Source: Eunapius fragilis (lineage: Eukaryota; Porifera; Demospongiae; Spongillida; Spongillidae). Taken from it: 64,000 bases of DNA. The position numbers and the translations under genes were made by a program. The notes below the pieces were generated by a model. The model saw only the letters and a list, made by a program, of their open reading frames with translations, was not told where the DNA came from and did not search any database. The DNA is taken from contig OY811985.1 of NCBI GenBank assembly GCA_963681505.1, positions 1,336,265 to 1,400,264 of the forward strand, written 5' to 3'. This document shows positions 38,301 through 50,880 of the stretch, piece by piece. How positions within the stretch are numbered: position 1 is the stretch's first letter; the number at the start of each line of letters is the position of its first letter.

Positions 38301-39464
38301 TTGATACAATGCAGTAATGAGAGAGAAACCATATTGAGAACTGTACTAGGCTATGTGTTGCATACTTGTGACAATGGATGAATCAAGAAAGCAAATATCA
38401 CCATTAACATGTACATGTACATGGCATTCCTCATAAAAAATACAATGCTAAGAGTGCTAGCACACAGCAAGTATACAAATAGAGGATACACCTTCCAACA
38501 GATGAATTAAGCAAAACGAGTTCGCAGATTGTAAATCTTTGAAGGTTTTAAATTCATGTCTGACATCCTACCACATTTGGCAGAGCTTTATGAATGGTAC
38601 CTGTGTTCTCTTTCATTTACCATGGCAACTGGAGCCATGATTACTAGAAGGCAGCCCACATTTTAGGAAGCAGGAAGAGTTATATTATCTAAATGTGTCT
38701 CAGACATCACCAAATACTTGGCACACTCTCTTTGAGATGGTTGGACGAGGTGGGTGGAACCTCCCACCTCAATACAATTGATATGTAGCAATATGTGTGG
38801 CCAGTAATTCTCTCTATTGTTCCAATCCATCCGCTACCAATTCCTAGGCTATTTTCTATCCACAGCATACTTTCTCAGAGAATGCACATGTTGAGCTGAG
38901 TTGTCTTTTTAAGACTGCGATTGGGAGTATCTTCAGTTGTGGATTGGGGACACTAAAACAAAAACCAAAATGTGTGTTGGTCATGTGATTCTCATTTCTA
39001 TTTCTATATGATACCATATGTAGAATTCAAGTAAGCAAAATGATCCTAAATGTAGCATGCACATTACATGCACATAGAGCCAAGGGGAAGGAGCTGATGG
39101 AGCCAAGAGCTTGGGCATTTTGACACATCGGGACTATGCTGAGGTGACAATACACTTTCATTTGGACTCTCCTGCGGAAGGAATGCTTAACTTTTGAACT
39201 CCTAGTGGTAATGCCCTTTGTAAGTACCAACCTATAAGAGACAGTTTGCCATAGGGACATGCTATGGTAGGATGCGATACAGATAGTAACGTTGGTAGCT
39301 TAAGTTTACAGCAATTCAAATGTAGAGCATTTTAATAACTTTCTATTACAATAGTAAATAACAATACAATGTTTATGTGTGAACTGTCCCACCAGCATAC
39401 AGTAAGGCTGTCTTTGCCTTTGCTCTGTGGCAGAGGTGCTCATTAATATATATATATATATATA
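35113..39464. other. Intergenic repeat-rich region without genes
   Basis: Contains a TG run (35287-35350), a short minisatellite (35515-35610; unit like TGGGTCATTGCTGGAG), CA repeats near 36480 and 36900, and C-rich stretches at 37490-37560 and 37720-37910. It also holds two diverged copies of a dispersed segment (about 37640-37710 and 37930-38400) related to 41280-41700. No frame with recognisable domains. Confidence 0.6.
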
Positions 39465-40241
39465 CAAGGTCTTTGCAAAAGAGCGCAACACTTTTAAATG
39501 AATGTAATTCCTTAATAGGATTGTCAATCTAAATGAATTTATGAACATACAATAACCACGTTTAGTCAAATACGAACCCCACTGTTACAATCTTTAGCAG
39601 CTCAAAAGATAAAATAAAATAGCTAATTGCAATTAACTAAATTGACAAAACTATTTACGACAACTTTTAATTAATAGCGTGATTTATAAACTGCAGAATA
39701 ACGTTGATGAAACTTTGAAAAAGTATGAAATTTGATTGGCGTTTTACTAGTTAAAATTCAAAACAAACTTGAAAAAGCAATATGTTTTTATTAACTTTGA
39801 GTTTTAATAACGCACCATTAAATAATCCATTACCAAATCAAATAGTATTTTGTACTTCATTTTATATATGATGGTTATTTACCGCATTACAGCTTCAACC
39901 TTAATAACTTTAAAGCAAATGATGGTCCTAAATGTTAATAACTCATTATTGAACCTAGTAACTTGAAATCAGTACTGTTCCACCCCATATCCAGATCTTG
40001 TGTTACTTATTAGTAGTTACATTATCGTAAACCGCAATCTTAAATAACTTCGCTAATAGAGGGCTTTGAATATTTTGATTTATGAAGGTTTTGATACATT
40101 TGCTTAACCGTTTAGAATAATTGAAATCAAATTGGTATTTGCCTAACTACTGCAATATATGTCAAAGAAATCAAGCAGTTATTAATTTCAATCCTGAGTT
40201 ATAGGGATTTTAAAGCGTTGCGTTTTTTTGCAAGCACCCTG
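39465..40241. mobile_element. Non-autonomous Tc1/mariner-like element (777 bp)
   Basis: Ends CAAGGTCTTTGCAAAAGAGC and TTTTTTTGCAAGCACCCTG are imperfect inverted repeats of about 35 bp. TA dinucleotides flank both ends (39463-39464 and 40242-40243). The interior is very AT-rich and has no transposase frame. Confidence 0.7.
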
Positions 40242-40243
40242 TA

Positions 40244-40490
40244 TATGGAACAGTGTCCAGCAAAATCACCCTTGTGATACTTTTTCAAATTTTCCAGGAC
40301 CAGCAAAAGAAAATTAACGCTCGCATTGAAATATATGGCTAATTATAAATTCAGTGCCTAATACCTTTATGATGGATAGCCCAATTTAGGATGCATAAGG
40401 ACCATTTGATAGAAGCCCTTTGGAGTTCATGGAATATCAAAAAATTTGAAAACTTGAAAAACTACCCAGGAAGGGTGAATTATATGGGAC
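40244..40490 (-). mobile_element. MITE copy (inverted relative to 61045-61299)
   Basis: Starts ATGGAACAGTGTCCAGCAAA and ends GGGTGAATTATATGGGAC. Its interior is the reverse complement of 61045-61299 with modest divergence. It abuts the mariner-like element. Confidence 0.75.
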
Positions 40491-40754
40491 GTTTTATGAC
40501 AAAACTAGGCTTGCACTTTTTTAAAACCACTGCAAAATAGCATCAATTTCAAACCCACATATCATCAGAGCTAATTTTCAGCACTTATTGTCACATCTGT
40601 TCTGTATTTTATTCTGCCCTTTACACAAAGTTAGGTAACCATCAGGTTAACAACATGTAAAACTGAATGAAGGAGTATTTCTCCAGCATCAAAATTGCAA
40701 TGTACCCGAAGGAGTCCTGTTGCTATCAGAATCTGCAGATGATTGATTTTTACT

Positions 40755-40965
40755 TAATTTATAATCAAGATATTGATATTCAAAGTCAGAACAATTTTCC
40801 AAGTAATTTCGTGCCATTCTATATTTTACAAGAGGTTCCATCCATTCTATATTTTAGAAGAAACTCCATTCAATGGATGAAACCTCTTCTTCTAAAATAT
40901 AGAATGGTGCGAAACAACCAGGAAAATTGCTCTGACTTTGAACATCAATATCTTGATTATAGAGC
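40755..40965. repeat. Imperfect inverted repeat
   Basis: ATAATCAAGATATTGATATT near 40760 pairs with AATATCTTGATTAT near 40945; both arms include CCATTCTATATTTTA. Probably another MITE. Confidence 0.7.
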
Positions 40966-41279
40966 ATAGGTATGTATCTAACAGCTAGAAACAGAGGCCT
41001 CAGTAGTTGTGACCACAATTCATACATTAGCAGGTGGGCAATTAAAACAATGTAACCCAAATCAAAACTTACTGTTGATGGTATTTATTAAGTATGATAG
41101 AATGCTACCCATCCCCAATCACTGCCACTATAGCAACCAGGACGTTGGTCCCACCCCACCTAACCCTAGCAACAACCATACACCACCATACTATCTCACC
41201 CTACCACACCACACCCCACCCTACTACCTTGCACCACCCCATACCACTCCATCTGTACTAAAGAACAAATATCTGGCAA

Positions 41280-41700
41280 TTATCATCATCACAAGCCGGC
41301 TGCAGTATTACTGAGTACCAGATGCTGTAGAGCCTCCACTAACAGCCATTGACAATTCATTGTTTAATGATGGTGTCAAACGTTTTCCAGTGCTCGATGT
41401 GTGATGATCTCTGACAGCCCTCTGTGTATAACGACACTACCACAGGACCATTTCCAGCCAACCCAATATCCATAGCCCACGTTGGGTTGCTCTTTGGTTT
41501 TACCATTCCTGTTGGGTTGTGTACTCCATAGCTGATTTGGTTTGTTTTTTACCTTGGCAGCCATAGTAACAGTGCCACCAACACTATCTGGTGCTTGTAG
41601 TACATATTCAAATGTAAGCACTGATTCAATGTCTGGATGAGAGAGAAACCATATTGAGAGCTGTGCTAGGCTATTAGCATACTTGATGGATATAACCATT
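41280..41700 (-). repeat. Dispersed segment with a residual minus-strand frame
   Basis: Minus-strand frame 41699-41376 (NSLAQLSIWFLSHPDIES, TFEYVLQAPDSVGGTVTM) is the longest of three diverged copies; the copies at 38085-38400 and 37640-37710 are broken by stops. No family recognised. Confidence 0.5.
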
Positions 41701-42700
41701 AAAGTCTACTGTACCAGGACCATTTAAAAAAATAGTGAACCTGATAAAAGCGCTTTCAGGCGCCATGCTTACATTGTGTTTCTATCTGTTGCCATCGATC
41801 TGTAGCTGTAGACAATTAATATTGTTCCACTAACATCAGATTTTAATATACATGTAGCCAGCGTCCCAAACCTCATCAGTGTACAAAATGATTGCGAAGC
41901 TTTTTGTCTGCACCCCCACCTTCCTTCTCCTCTCCTTCCTTCTCCTCCTCCCCTTCCTCATGATACCCATGCCAGTTGTGTGCCCCCATCAGGAACTCAG
42001 CATTTTATTAGAATAATCTATCATCTACAGTGTAAATTGTCGCTAAATTTTTTTGCATTAATTTTAATGTTATCTTGAATTTTCTTAACAGCCAAATCAT
42101 AAACTAAAATTTTGACTCAGCAGAAATGCTTTCATATTACTAGTAAAAGGTGGCACAAACAATAAATATTTAAAGAACTTCCTTTGTTTATTCGTTTAGT
42201 GACCTTTATCCATTTTATATAACTGATTTCTACGTATCTGATAGACGAATGTTCTTGAAACTAGCATCAGCTCAATAACACACATACTTTGGCTGAGTTG
42301 GTTTTACAGTGCGGTAAAACCCAGATGCGTTTTTAGGATTTATAGCTCAAAATCAGTACCTATGTGGTTAGCATCGCCATTTGGTACTGTGTCATTACGG
42401 AATCCACAAAGTCATCAGAATGTGTTTAGTCTATCCATGTGTTGTTTGATTCTAGCATTACACATAGCCTTGCTGTACAAAAAATGAACCCAACTGGGGG
42501 ACACCAAAACACATAATACATTTTTTGTCAGTTTGGAAATGAATTGCATTTTAAAATCGTGACGCAAAATTGGTATTCATTTTTTGCAACCCCCCCCCCC
42601 CCCCCACATACACACACACACACTGTTTTTTTTCTTGATGATGCCTGCAACAGCGCACTCCCAATCTACAAATGCTAGCATAAGCACTAGCACTCCCAAC
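41700..42700. other. Intergenic, nothing recognised
   Basis: AT-rich, with a poly-C run at 42591-42605. No frame or repeat of note. Confidence 0.5.
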
Positions 42701-42714
42701 ACACCACCAGCTCA

Positions 42715-42791
42715 CACAATAACAGCATATACACACCTGGTTACCCCACTGACACACTACCACACACTAACAGCGAATAGTACACAACTTT

Positions 42792-42837
<46 letters not shown>

Positions 42838-42900
42838 TAGCTCAAAAATCTGCACACACTAGAACAGTGAACATAACAGTGAACACTACAAGTCCCACAT
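42715..42900 (+). repeat. Dispersed repeat carrying a CA microsatellite (copy 1)
   Basis: GGTTACCCCACTGACACAC and AACAGTGAACATAACAGTGA flank a CA run (42797-42832). The same flanks surround the CA run at 58345-58730 in the same orientation. Confidence 0.8.
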
Positions 42901-42929
42901 ACAGGGATTCTTTGAGGAAAAACCTTTGA

Positions 42930-43135
42930 GGGGAATTTTAAAATTTGTTGCTTAGGCAACTCCGAGAGTTTATCACTTATTGCCAAGGAGGGGCAACAAT
43001 ATGGCAAATGCCCTAACATGCACTTCATACCCATAATTATACCATACATGTAGTGTACATAGGTAAAAGTTGTGTTCTTAGCCTACCCTTATCAGAGGTT
43101 ATCTGCCCCAAATATAGGGGTAGTGATCAATAGAA
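42930..43135 (+). repeat. Dispersed repeat, inverted partner of 59335-59610
   Basis: Contains GCCAAGGAGGGGCAACAATA and CATTTGCC-type sequence, then ACCCTTATCAGAGGTTATCT; the reverse complement recurs at 59335-59610. Confidence 0.65.
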
Positions 43136-43342
43136 TGGGCTAAGAATACCAACAGTTTCTTTTTATTTTCCTACCCTAAATGAAACACTCTAACGTTCTC
43201 CTCCGTGGCTGTAATAACATTCATTGCTTTGCAGTAGCTATTTTTATAAATCTACTGCATGCACCCCATACTCTTAATATTGGACTGTACTCTATCTACT
43301 CCACTTCTATCCTATCCCTTGTGAATTCAATTCAGGGGTAAC

Positions 43343-43435
43343 CAGCCAAAAGTTATAGGTCTGATACAGAATGTTACTGCTGAACATATACGTTAACAGA
43401 TCAGACAGCAGACTTGTTAACTTTTGGCTGTGTAG
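43343..43435. mobile_element. Short MITE with CAGCCAAAAGTTA ends
   Basis: Begins CCAGCCAAAAGTTATAGGTC and ends GTTAACTTTTGGCTG. A second copy lies at 44055-44168. Similar TTTTGGCTG ends occur near 52240. Confidence 0.6.
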
Positions 43436-43560
43436 GTAAATAATTACACTGAAGCCAGTGTAAGTGCAAACCCACAATTGCTGTAATCAATTTAAGGTAT
43501 ATAAAGGTGGTTAGGTTTAAAAGCTAAAGTGCAGGGTAAGTTCAAATTTTTCCCATCCCT
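43436..43560 (+). repeat. Repeat inverted relative to 52250-52370
   Basis: AAGTGCAAACCCACAATTG and GCAGGGTAAGTTCA match the reverse complement of 52250-52370. Confidence 0.65.
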
Positions 43561-43574
43561 CCTTGGTAAGTGGA

Positions 43575-43950
43575 GCTAAAGGGGTGGGGGTAAATAGGAT
43601 AGGGGATAGGGGGCGGGAGTAGATAGGATAGGGGATAGGGGGCGAGAGTAGATAGGATAGGGGATAGGGGGCGGGGTAGATAGGATAGGGGGCGGGGGTA
43701 GATAGGATAAGGGGTGGGGCAGATAGAATAAGGGGTGGGGGTAGATAGGATAAGGGGTGGGGGTAGATAGGATAAGGGGTGGGGGTAGATAGGATAAGGG
43801 GTGGGGGTAGATAGGATAAGGGGTGGGGGTAGATAGGATAAGGGGTGGGGGTAGATAGGATAAGGGGTGGGGGGTAGATAGGATAAGGGGTGGGGGTAGA
43901 TAGGATAGGATAGGGTAGGGGGTGGGGTAAATTGGATATGGGTTGAAGGG
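43575..43950 (-). repeat. 22-bp minisatellite, G-rich orientation
   Basis: About 16 units of GATAGGATAAGGGGTGGGGG plus TA. The same unit occurs C-rich at 44338-44476 and 46207-46250. Confidence 0.92.
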
Positions 43951-44337
43951 TGGACAAGATAAGGGATGGTCCTATCCACCTCACACCTATATTCTAGATA
44001 GAAATCAAATATAGGCGGGGTGACCTAAGTCCTATCTGCACCCACCCCTTACACAGCCAAAAGTTATAGGTCTGATATCAACAGAGTGATACTATCATTT
44101 GCATCAGATCTGTTATATATATATGTTCAGCAGTAACATCCTGTATCAGACTGATAACTTTTGGGTGCATCCTATCTCCCACCCCCGTCCTGTCTACTAT
44201 CTATACCCACCCCTTATTCTATCTACTCTCTACACAGCTAATTTTCTACACATTTGAACCAAATCGGCTACCGATCTTACGTGATTCACTAATGAGGTGA
44301 AAGAAATTTCCGATGCTATCCGATAATTTCTCGGATA

Positions 44338-44475
44338 TGCCCACCCCTTATCCTATCTATGCCCCTACGCCCACCCCTTATCCTATCTACACCCACCCCT
44401 TATCCTATCTGCACCCACCCCTTATCCTATCTGCACCCACCCCTTATCCTATCTACACCCACCCCTTATCCTATC
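44338..44475 (+). repeat. 22-bp minisatellite, C-rich orientation
   Basis: Units of CACCCCTTATCCTATCTAC. The array is interrupted by the foldback element and resumes after 46207. Confidence 0.88.
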
Positions 44476-46207
44476 TAAAGTGGAAACCGTGATAGTTGAG
44501 TATAAATTTTTTCCCCTACTTCTCAATGTTTGAAATCAGTTTTATCAATAACGACTTGAGCTATAAAAATTCTAATAACCAGTTTCGTTGGCAAACTAGT
44601 TTTCCAAAAGAGTTTGAAATTCTAGCTTATCACGTGACACCTTACTTTCTATTTTGGGGAATTTGTGTTCCTCGTCCTGAAAAAACATTTTTAGCTGATT
44701 TCTTCCCTATTCGGAAACAGATCAGGCTAAACATTGCCATATAACTACCCCATATATAACTGCACTACTTTGTCGGGCCGAAAGTTGAATGCGCTAAACG
44801 GTTCGAGGACCGCGGCTGCAAATGTGTTGATTTAGAGGGAAACGCATCTAGCTGATTGTCGTGTATTGCGTTGATTTTTGGCTACCATACCTAAACAATG
44901 CATAGAAGACAGGTATCTGTATCTGAAACGCTAGTTTACCGAGAAGTTTCGTTTACTCTGCCGCTAAAATGTTTGCCTCGAACGTTGGCTCTCAAAAGTT
45001 AGCCATTTTCGGATGAATAACATTATAATTATTGACAGTATTGTGGTTATCGTGGTTATGATTGAGACCGAGCAAGTTGAAAACGGTTCTTTTCAGAACC
45101 AAACGGAGAGTCCATTAGGACGCAGGCTGCCACGAAGAGCTGGCAGACAGGGACCACCACATTGGGAAGGTTTGAAGCCAAGGAGCACTCCAAGAGGAAA
45201 CCCTAAAGCGGCAGGTTTGCAGCGGCAATCGTTGTTTCGTGCCAGAAAGCTCGAGCTGGCGAGCATAGCTCGAAGGACTGCATCTGAGCTATCAGAAAGT
45301 GCAACCAAAGAACTTGCGTTAGCCGAGTACATGCAGACATTGATGCTAGGACACTCGCATTGAGGGGATTTCTCCAAGAAATGCAAAGAGAAAGGTCAAC
45401 AAGATGCTTCTGATTTTAATGCAATCACCGTGAAAAGATGTGTTACTGCCTGGTGAGTAGTTGGAGTTACAATATGAATACATGCATACATGTACATTTA
45501 TAAATGTTTATACACTTCATACCTTCCCAAGTGGTGGTCCCTGTCTGCCAGCTTTTCGTGGCAGCCTGCGTGCTAATGGACTCTCCGTTTGGTTCTGAAA
45601 AGAACCGTTTTCAGCTTGCTCGATCTCAATCATAACCACGATAACCACAATACTGTCAATAATTATAATGTTATTCATCCGAAAATGGCTAACTTTTGAG
45701 AGCCAACGTTCGAGGCAAACATTTTAGCGGCAGAGTAAACGAAACTTCTCGGTAAACTAGCGTTTCAGATACAGATACCTGTCTTCTATGCATTGTTTAG
45801 GTATGGTAGCCAAAAATCAACGCAATACGCGACAATTAGCTAGATGCGTTTCCCTCTAAATCAACACATTTGCAGCCGCGGTCCTCGAACCGTTTAGCGC
45901 ATTCAACTTTCGGCCCGACCAAGTAGTGCAGTTATATATGGGGTAGTTATATGGCAATGTTTAGCCTGATCTGTTTCCGAATAGGGAAGAAATCAGCTAA
46001 AATTGTTTTTTCAGGACGAGGAACACAAATTCCCCAAAATAGAAAGTAAGGTGTCACGTGATAAGCTACAATTTCAAACTCTTTTGGAAAACTAGTTTGC
46101 CAACGAAACTGCATTATTAGAATTTTTATAGCTCAAGTCCTTATTGATAAAACTGATTGACGAGTAGGAAAAAAATTTTATACTCAACTATCACGGTGTC
46201 CACTTTA
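44476..46207. mobile_element. Foldback-like element, arms about 0.69 kb
   Basis: Arms 44476-45171 and 45521-46207 are inverted copies with a few percent difference, around a 349-bp loop. Ends are TAAAGTGG and CCACTTTA. C-rich minisatellite in the same orientation lies on both sides, so the element appears to sit inside that array. A 116-codon frame (45013-45363) spans one arm and the loop; its product has no recognised domain. Confidence 0.85.
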
Positions 46208-46237
46208 CACCCACCCCTTATACTATCTGCTATCCAT

Positions 46238-46266
46238 CCCCACCCCTTAAGCTCCACTTACCAAGT
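46238..46266 (-). repeat. Outer inverted repeat partner of 43561-43590
   Basis: CTTAAGCTCCACTTACCAAG mirrors CTTGGTAAGTGGAGCTAAAG, bracketing the minisatellite and foldback block. Confidence 0.7.
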
Positions 46267-46862
46267 AGCAAGAGGTGCCATCCCTCCCTCCAATACACAG
46301 CCAATCGTTACCGATATTGGCTCAATGATGATGAACACAATAACCTTGGTACAATAATGATATCAAACATGACCCTTATTCGACCGCAATATGAATATAT
46401 AAATGTCTCGCGCTTGTAGCAATATTGACCAATTAAGTCACGTGACATCGACGAGAGAAATTCGTTTGTGCGACAGTTTTTGTTGTACGTAAAGCTGTGC
46501 AATGCCTTTATGTCATAAAAATGGTTGTAACCATTACAAAATTCCCAGTAGTCGATGTTGTTTGACTTTTGAACTCTGTTACGCGGGAAAAATTATTATA
46601 AATGGCGCACAAAGGCTTTGTGTAAGGCTACGTTGCTTCGTGTACACATTAGAGGTACTGTGTTACTGAATTTGTACGTAGCGCACCATTACGCACTGGG
46701 AGATGTGTTTTTGCTGAATGGCCTGTAAGAACTTAGTGACTTATCGTTCAAAACGCTTAATTTAATATAGTATGGTTTGTGTAAAGCTAGCTTCATTCCT
46801 TTAGACATGTACGTTTTTTAAATTCGCTCGGTGTATTCTACGACGGTTTCTGCACTGGGAGA

Positions 46863-47126
46863 TTATGTTTTGAACCCTTCGTATACCCGTCTTAGAGGAG
46901 TATGAATGAAATACACACAAATGTCGGGAAACGACACGTCAGGCCAACGAGAAGGGTTGTAGTCCCAAGCATCTTTTGGAGTCATGTACGGATCTGTTGT
47001 TATGCCTAGCATACCAAGTTTTTCATTATAGCGTGACTTCTCGACTGCATCAAGCTGCTTAAACGCATCCGATTGTTCAGCCATACTCAATAATGGCAAC
47101 GCCTTTCTCAATAAACAATCAATCAT
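46863..47126 (-). pseudogene. First-exon-like fragment of a YqaJ/SWIM-type multi-copy protein (tentative)
   Basis: 87 codons including LDAVEKSRYNEKL, DPYMTPKDAW and WPDVSFPDICVYFI. I associate this N-terminal pattern with uncharacterised cnidarian and sponge proteins that continue into SWIM-type zinc and YqaJ nuclease domains. No further exon was found on the minus strand, so a lone fragment is more likely than a gene. The family call is from memory and weak. Confidence 0.35.
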
Positions 47127-47169
47127 GTCACATGCAAGTCACGCAATAATCTAATACTATAATTTCCAT

Positions 47170-47216
47170 CGTACGTACGTACGTCCGTACGTACATCCGT
47201 ACGTACGTACGTCCGC
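47170..47216. repeat. ACGT/CCGT tetranucleotide repeat
   Basis: Self-complementary GTACGTACGTACGTCCGTAC-type tract just upstream of the 46863-47126 fragment. Confidence 0.85.
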
Positions 47217-47219
47217 GTA

Positions 47220-47378
47220 ACTCATTTATATACTCGGCCTAGCGCCTATTGGTTGCTAGGTATGTACGCGTACCTAGCTACCAATAGGAACGACCACCTC
47301 CCACACAAAAGGCGGTGCAATGACAGCTGGTTTCCACTTCACATTTAATATCTATTTTTTTTTCAATATTTCAAAGTG

Positions 47379-47410
<32 letters not shown>

Positions 47411-47880
47411 AATCTGCTTAAGTGCCGAAAGAATAAATGAAACGCTATTGTGGTTCGCTCTCAAGTCTCATCGTACAGGCCGAGAACATGTAGTTACTAT
47501 CTGAAATTGCGCGGGCATGTTATAGAGGTTGCGTAGTAACCGTATGTTAGAACAGGTGATAGATTATATAAGCAACATTTGGTAAAACAGCCGGTAAAAA
47601 AAGAGGAGCTAGGAGGTAGACCAACTGTTCATCTGGCAAATGAATAGCGAGACGAATAATCAGCCCGTGATTTTTCACGGGGACACGCTAGTTTATTCAT
47701 AATTGCGGTCGAATAAGGTCTATACTGATATAATATCTGTATTGGATCAATGTTGACATAGTAACTTGGAACAGGTTGATAACATCCTGGAGCAGTATTT
47801 GAGTATCATTTGTACATCAACCATGACATCAATATTGCTTCAATAATGATACACATATTACATAATAGCACCGCATCACT
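47220..47880. other. Intergenic, no gene
   Basis: Contains a poly-G run (about 47382-47410) and a small hairpin CCCGTGATTTTTCACGGG near 47665. Sequence near 47740-47860 resembles the MITE-like stretch at 52020-52240. Confidence 0.5.
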
Positions 47881-47884
47881 GTTA

Positions 47885-50761
47885 GGAAAGCGCGGGAGGG
47901 AGAGAAAGAACGAGCGTCAGCGCTCAGTGCTCCTGCCACTAACTGTCAAGCAGCTCAAGCAGCTCGTCGTCCAGCGACTCTGACGCATGCAAGAAGAAGA
48001 AGTTCAAGCGGCGAAAAAGGACCCACCACTCCAGGTCGCGCGAGACAGCAGCTTCCTCGACGCCCCCTTCACTACCATGGTCCCTACCCCCTCGAGGCGC
48101 GAAGTCAAGAGGATCAAGAAGGGTTAAGTATGCCCACTTTGAAACTTCTCTCTCCCATAGACGATCCAGGTTCCTCACTCCCTGGCGGGAAGCAAAGAAG
48201 GGCAAGTACAGACGCCAAGTCTCTGACCTCGGCAGCTGGCTGGAGGCGTGGCATATCTTTGTCGCCATCCGGGTCCAGATTGGCACTCAGCCACTGGAGC
48301 TGGTGAATTACCAGTCCATCATCTACCAGCTGTTCTCAGTGTACTCCGTCGCGGCATCCCTGAAGTACGACAAGCTCTTCAGGCAAGCTGAAGCCAAGAA
48401 CAAGCAACAGACTCTTCGCTTGGATGCAGTGAAGACCTGCTGGTTTGGTGTGTCACGAATCTTCCATTTCGGACCAGACAACAACCCTCTGCCAACCCAC
48501 AGATTGGGACTTCAACTGGAGCATCTGCAACACACTCCGAAGCTACAAGTGGCAGTCATCACCATGTTGAGCACGCAACCCACACACCATCAGATGAGGA
48601 GGTCTGTCAGAGGTTCAACCTTGGACAGTGCATCAAGAGAACAGAACGTGCCTTCTGCTACTTGTATATGCTGGGTCACAGGCTGCGGTGTGGAGCACCC
48701 CGCCAAGGCCTGCCCCCGTGCCACTCCTGGGACTATGTGAGCTCCAGCAAGCTCACGTGCCACTACAACGCGAGCTCAGCCTTTGAGCGATAACTGAAGG
48801 ATCATCCCGACAAAGCGTGCGTCTCCTGGCTGCTCAATGGTATCAACAATGGTGTGTCACCGGCTACAATGGACCTCACATTCCTTTCACTGCACGGCAC
48901 TACCACACCCAGAGATTATTGAGGTGGACCTGGGTGCATCCTAGGCCCATTTTCCCAACACACCCTAGAGCACCTCCCCACATCCGCAGTTCCAAAGAAA
49001 ATGGCAAAAATGATTTTATCGCTAAAGAAGATTTCGCTGTCCATTACTCCACAATTGACAATGTGGTGGGGCCCCTTAGCAGATTTGAAAAAGAAGCCAT
49101 GATGGCCAAGGTTGACCTATAATCTGCGTTCAGAATGGTTTCAATCCAGGCCTCTGGATGTGGTGAGAGCAGTACTACATTGATACCTGCCTCCCCTTTG
49201 GTCTTTGCTCGGCTCCCAGCATCTTCAAAAACTTTGCTAGCAGGACGCCTGCTCCTACATTGCCTTATCCACCTCTTGACCACAGTGAGGAGGCTCTACC
49301 ACCATATCCATCTTAATTCTGAAGCCAGAGCTGACATGCGATAGTGGAACAGCTTCCTACCATCTTGGAATGGCATTTCTATGTTCCTCCCCAAAGTGGA
49401 ACTGTGCAGAGTCCATCCAGTTGTACACGGATCCGGCACCTGTGGTTATGGGCCTACTTGGATGGGGCCTGGTTCAGAGGCAACTGGCAGCCACACCAGC
49501 AACTACCCAAACGGTTTGTACAGTGGCAGGAGCTATTTACCATAGTGGCAGCGGCCCACACTTGGGGCTAACTCCTGGCAGGACGGCACATCAGATTCAA
49601 CTGTGACAATCTGCCCATTGTCCAGGCATGGACCAACCAGTTCTCAAAGAACCCAGGAGTAATGAAACTCTTAAGGACCCTGTTCTTCATTGCGGCCAAA
49701 CAGCTTCACAGTCTCCCTGGTGCACCTCCAAGGCAGACAGAATTCAACCAGATATCACGTTTCATTTCCCTCGCCCCCCAGGCAAACCAGCTCCCCACAC
49801 ACCAGAGCCTCAAGAGCTGGCAGAGCTCTAGAAGGTCGCCTGAGACCTCCTCCACAGAGCTGTGGCCCCTCCAATGTCCACCTCCTACAGGGCAGGGATG
49901 AGGAAGTACTACGCCTTCTGTCACAAATTTAACCTGACCACTCCGCCAGTAACCAAGCACTCCATCAACCTTTTTGCTTCATATCTCAGTCAAATGCTTC
50001 AGGCCAACACTATCCTGGTGTACTTGGCAGCTGTCACCCACCTCCACCTTGCTCGTGGGTTTAGCAGTCCAGCGCACAGCAACCCAACATTGAACCTAGC
50101 CATCAAAGGCATGCAACACTCTCAGTGCCCAGCACATCTCAGGCCCTGCCTCTTACAGTTGAGATGTCTGGAGACACTAGAGACCGATCCCCTGAGAAGG
50201 CACAACAGAGAGCAGCCCTCACATTTGGTTTCTTTGGGTTCCTGAGGGTCAGCGAATACACCTTGGCTACCAGAGGCGGATTCGACCCCACACCCCATGA
50301 GAAGCAATATCACCTGGGTCAAGAATGGTGTTCATTTTCTCATCAAGAAGTCAATGGCTGACCAAATTAGACGAGGTGCTATCGTATCCATGGGCTACAC
50401 TCACTGGGCATCTTGCCCAGTCACTGCGCTGTGCTGCAAGCCTACTGTGAGCATGGCAGCACCAACAGCACCCCCTTTTTCACTTTCACACTGGTTGCCC
50501 ACCCACCTCAAGAGCAATGAGAGCTATCCTGCAAGACTCACTGATCAGGATACCTCCAAGTATAACACTCACAGCAGCCTCAGGATCAGAGCAGCAACAG
50601 CTGCACACCCAGGGCTCTCCACCATCCAGCGGCTGGGGTGTGGTATGGAGTAGTACCACCAACACCACCTATACCTGGTGCCCACTGGCAAGTCCTTCAG
50701 ACACAGCTATGGTAGCATCAGCACAATGACCACCCCCTGTACACACACACACGCATGCACA

Positions 50762-50796
<35 letters not shown>

Positions 50797-50806
50797 ACAC
50801 ACACAC

Positions 50807-50880
<74 letters not shown>

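Noticed and set aside
43517-43984. Minus-strand ILSTPTPYPIY repeat proteins (155 and 145 codons)
   Set aside because: Open in two frames purely because of the 22-bp minisatellite.
45013-45363. 116-codon frame as a host gene
   Set aside because: Most of its first half lies in a foldback arm that recurs inverted; no domain or splice partner could be confirmed.
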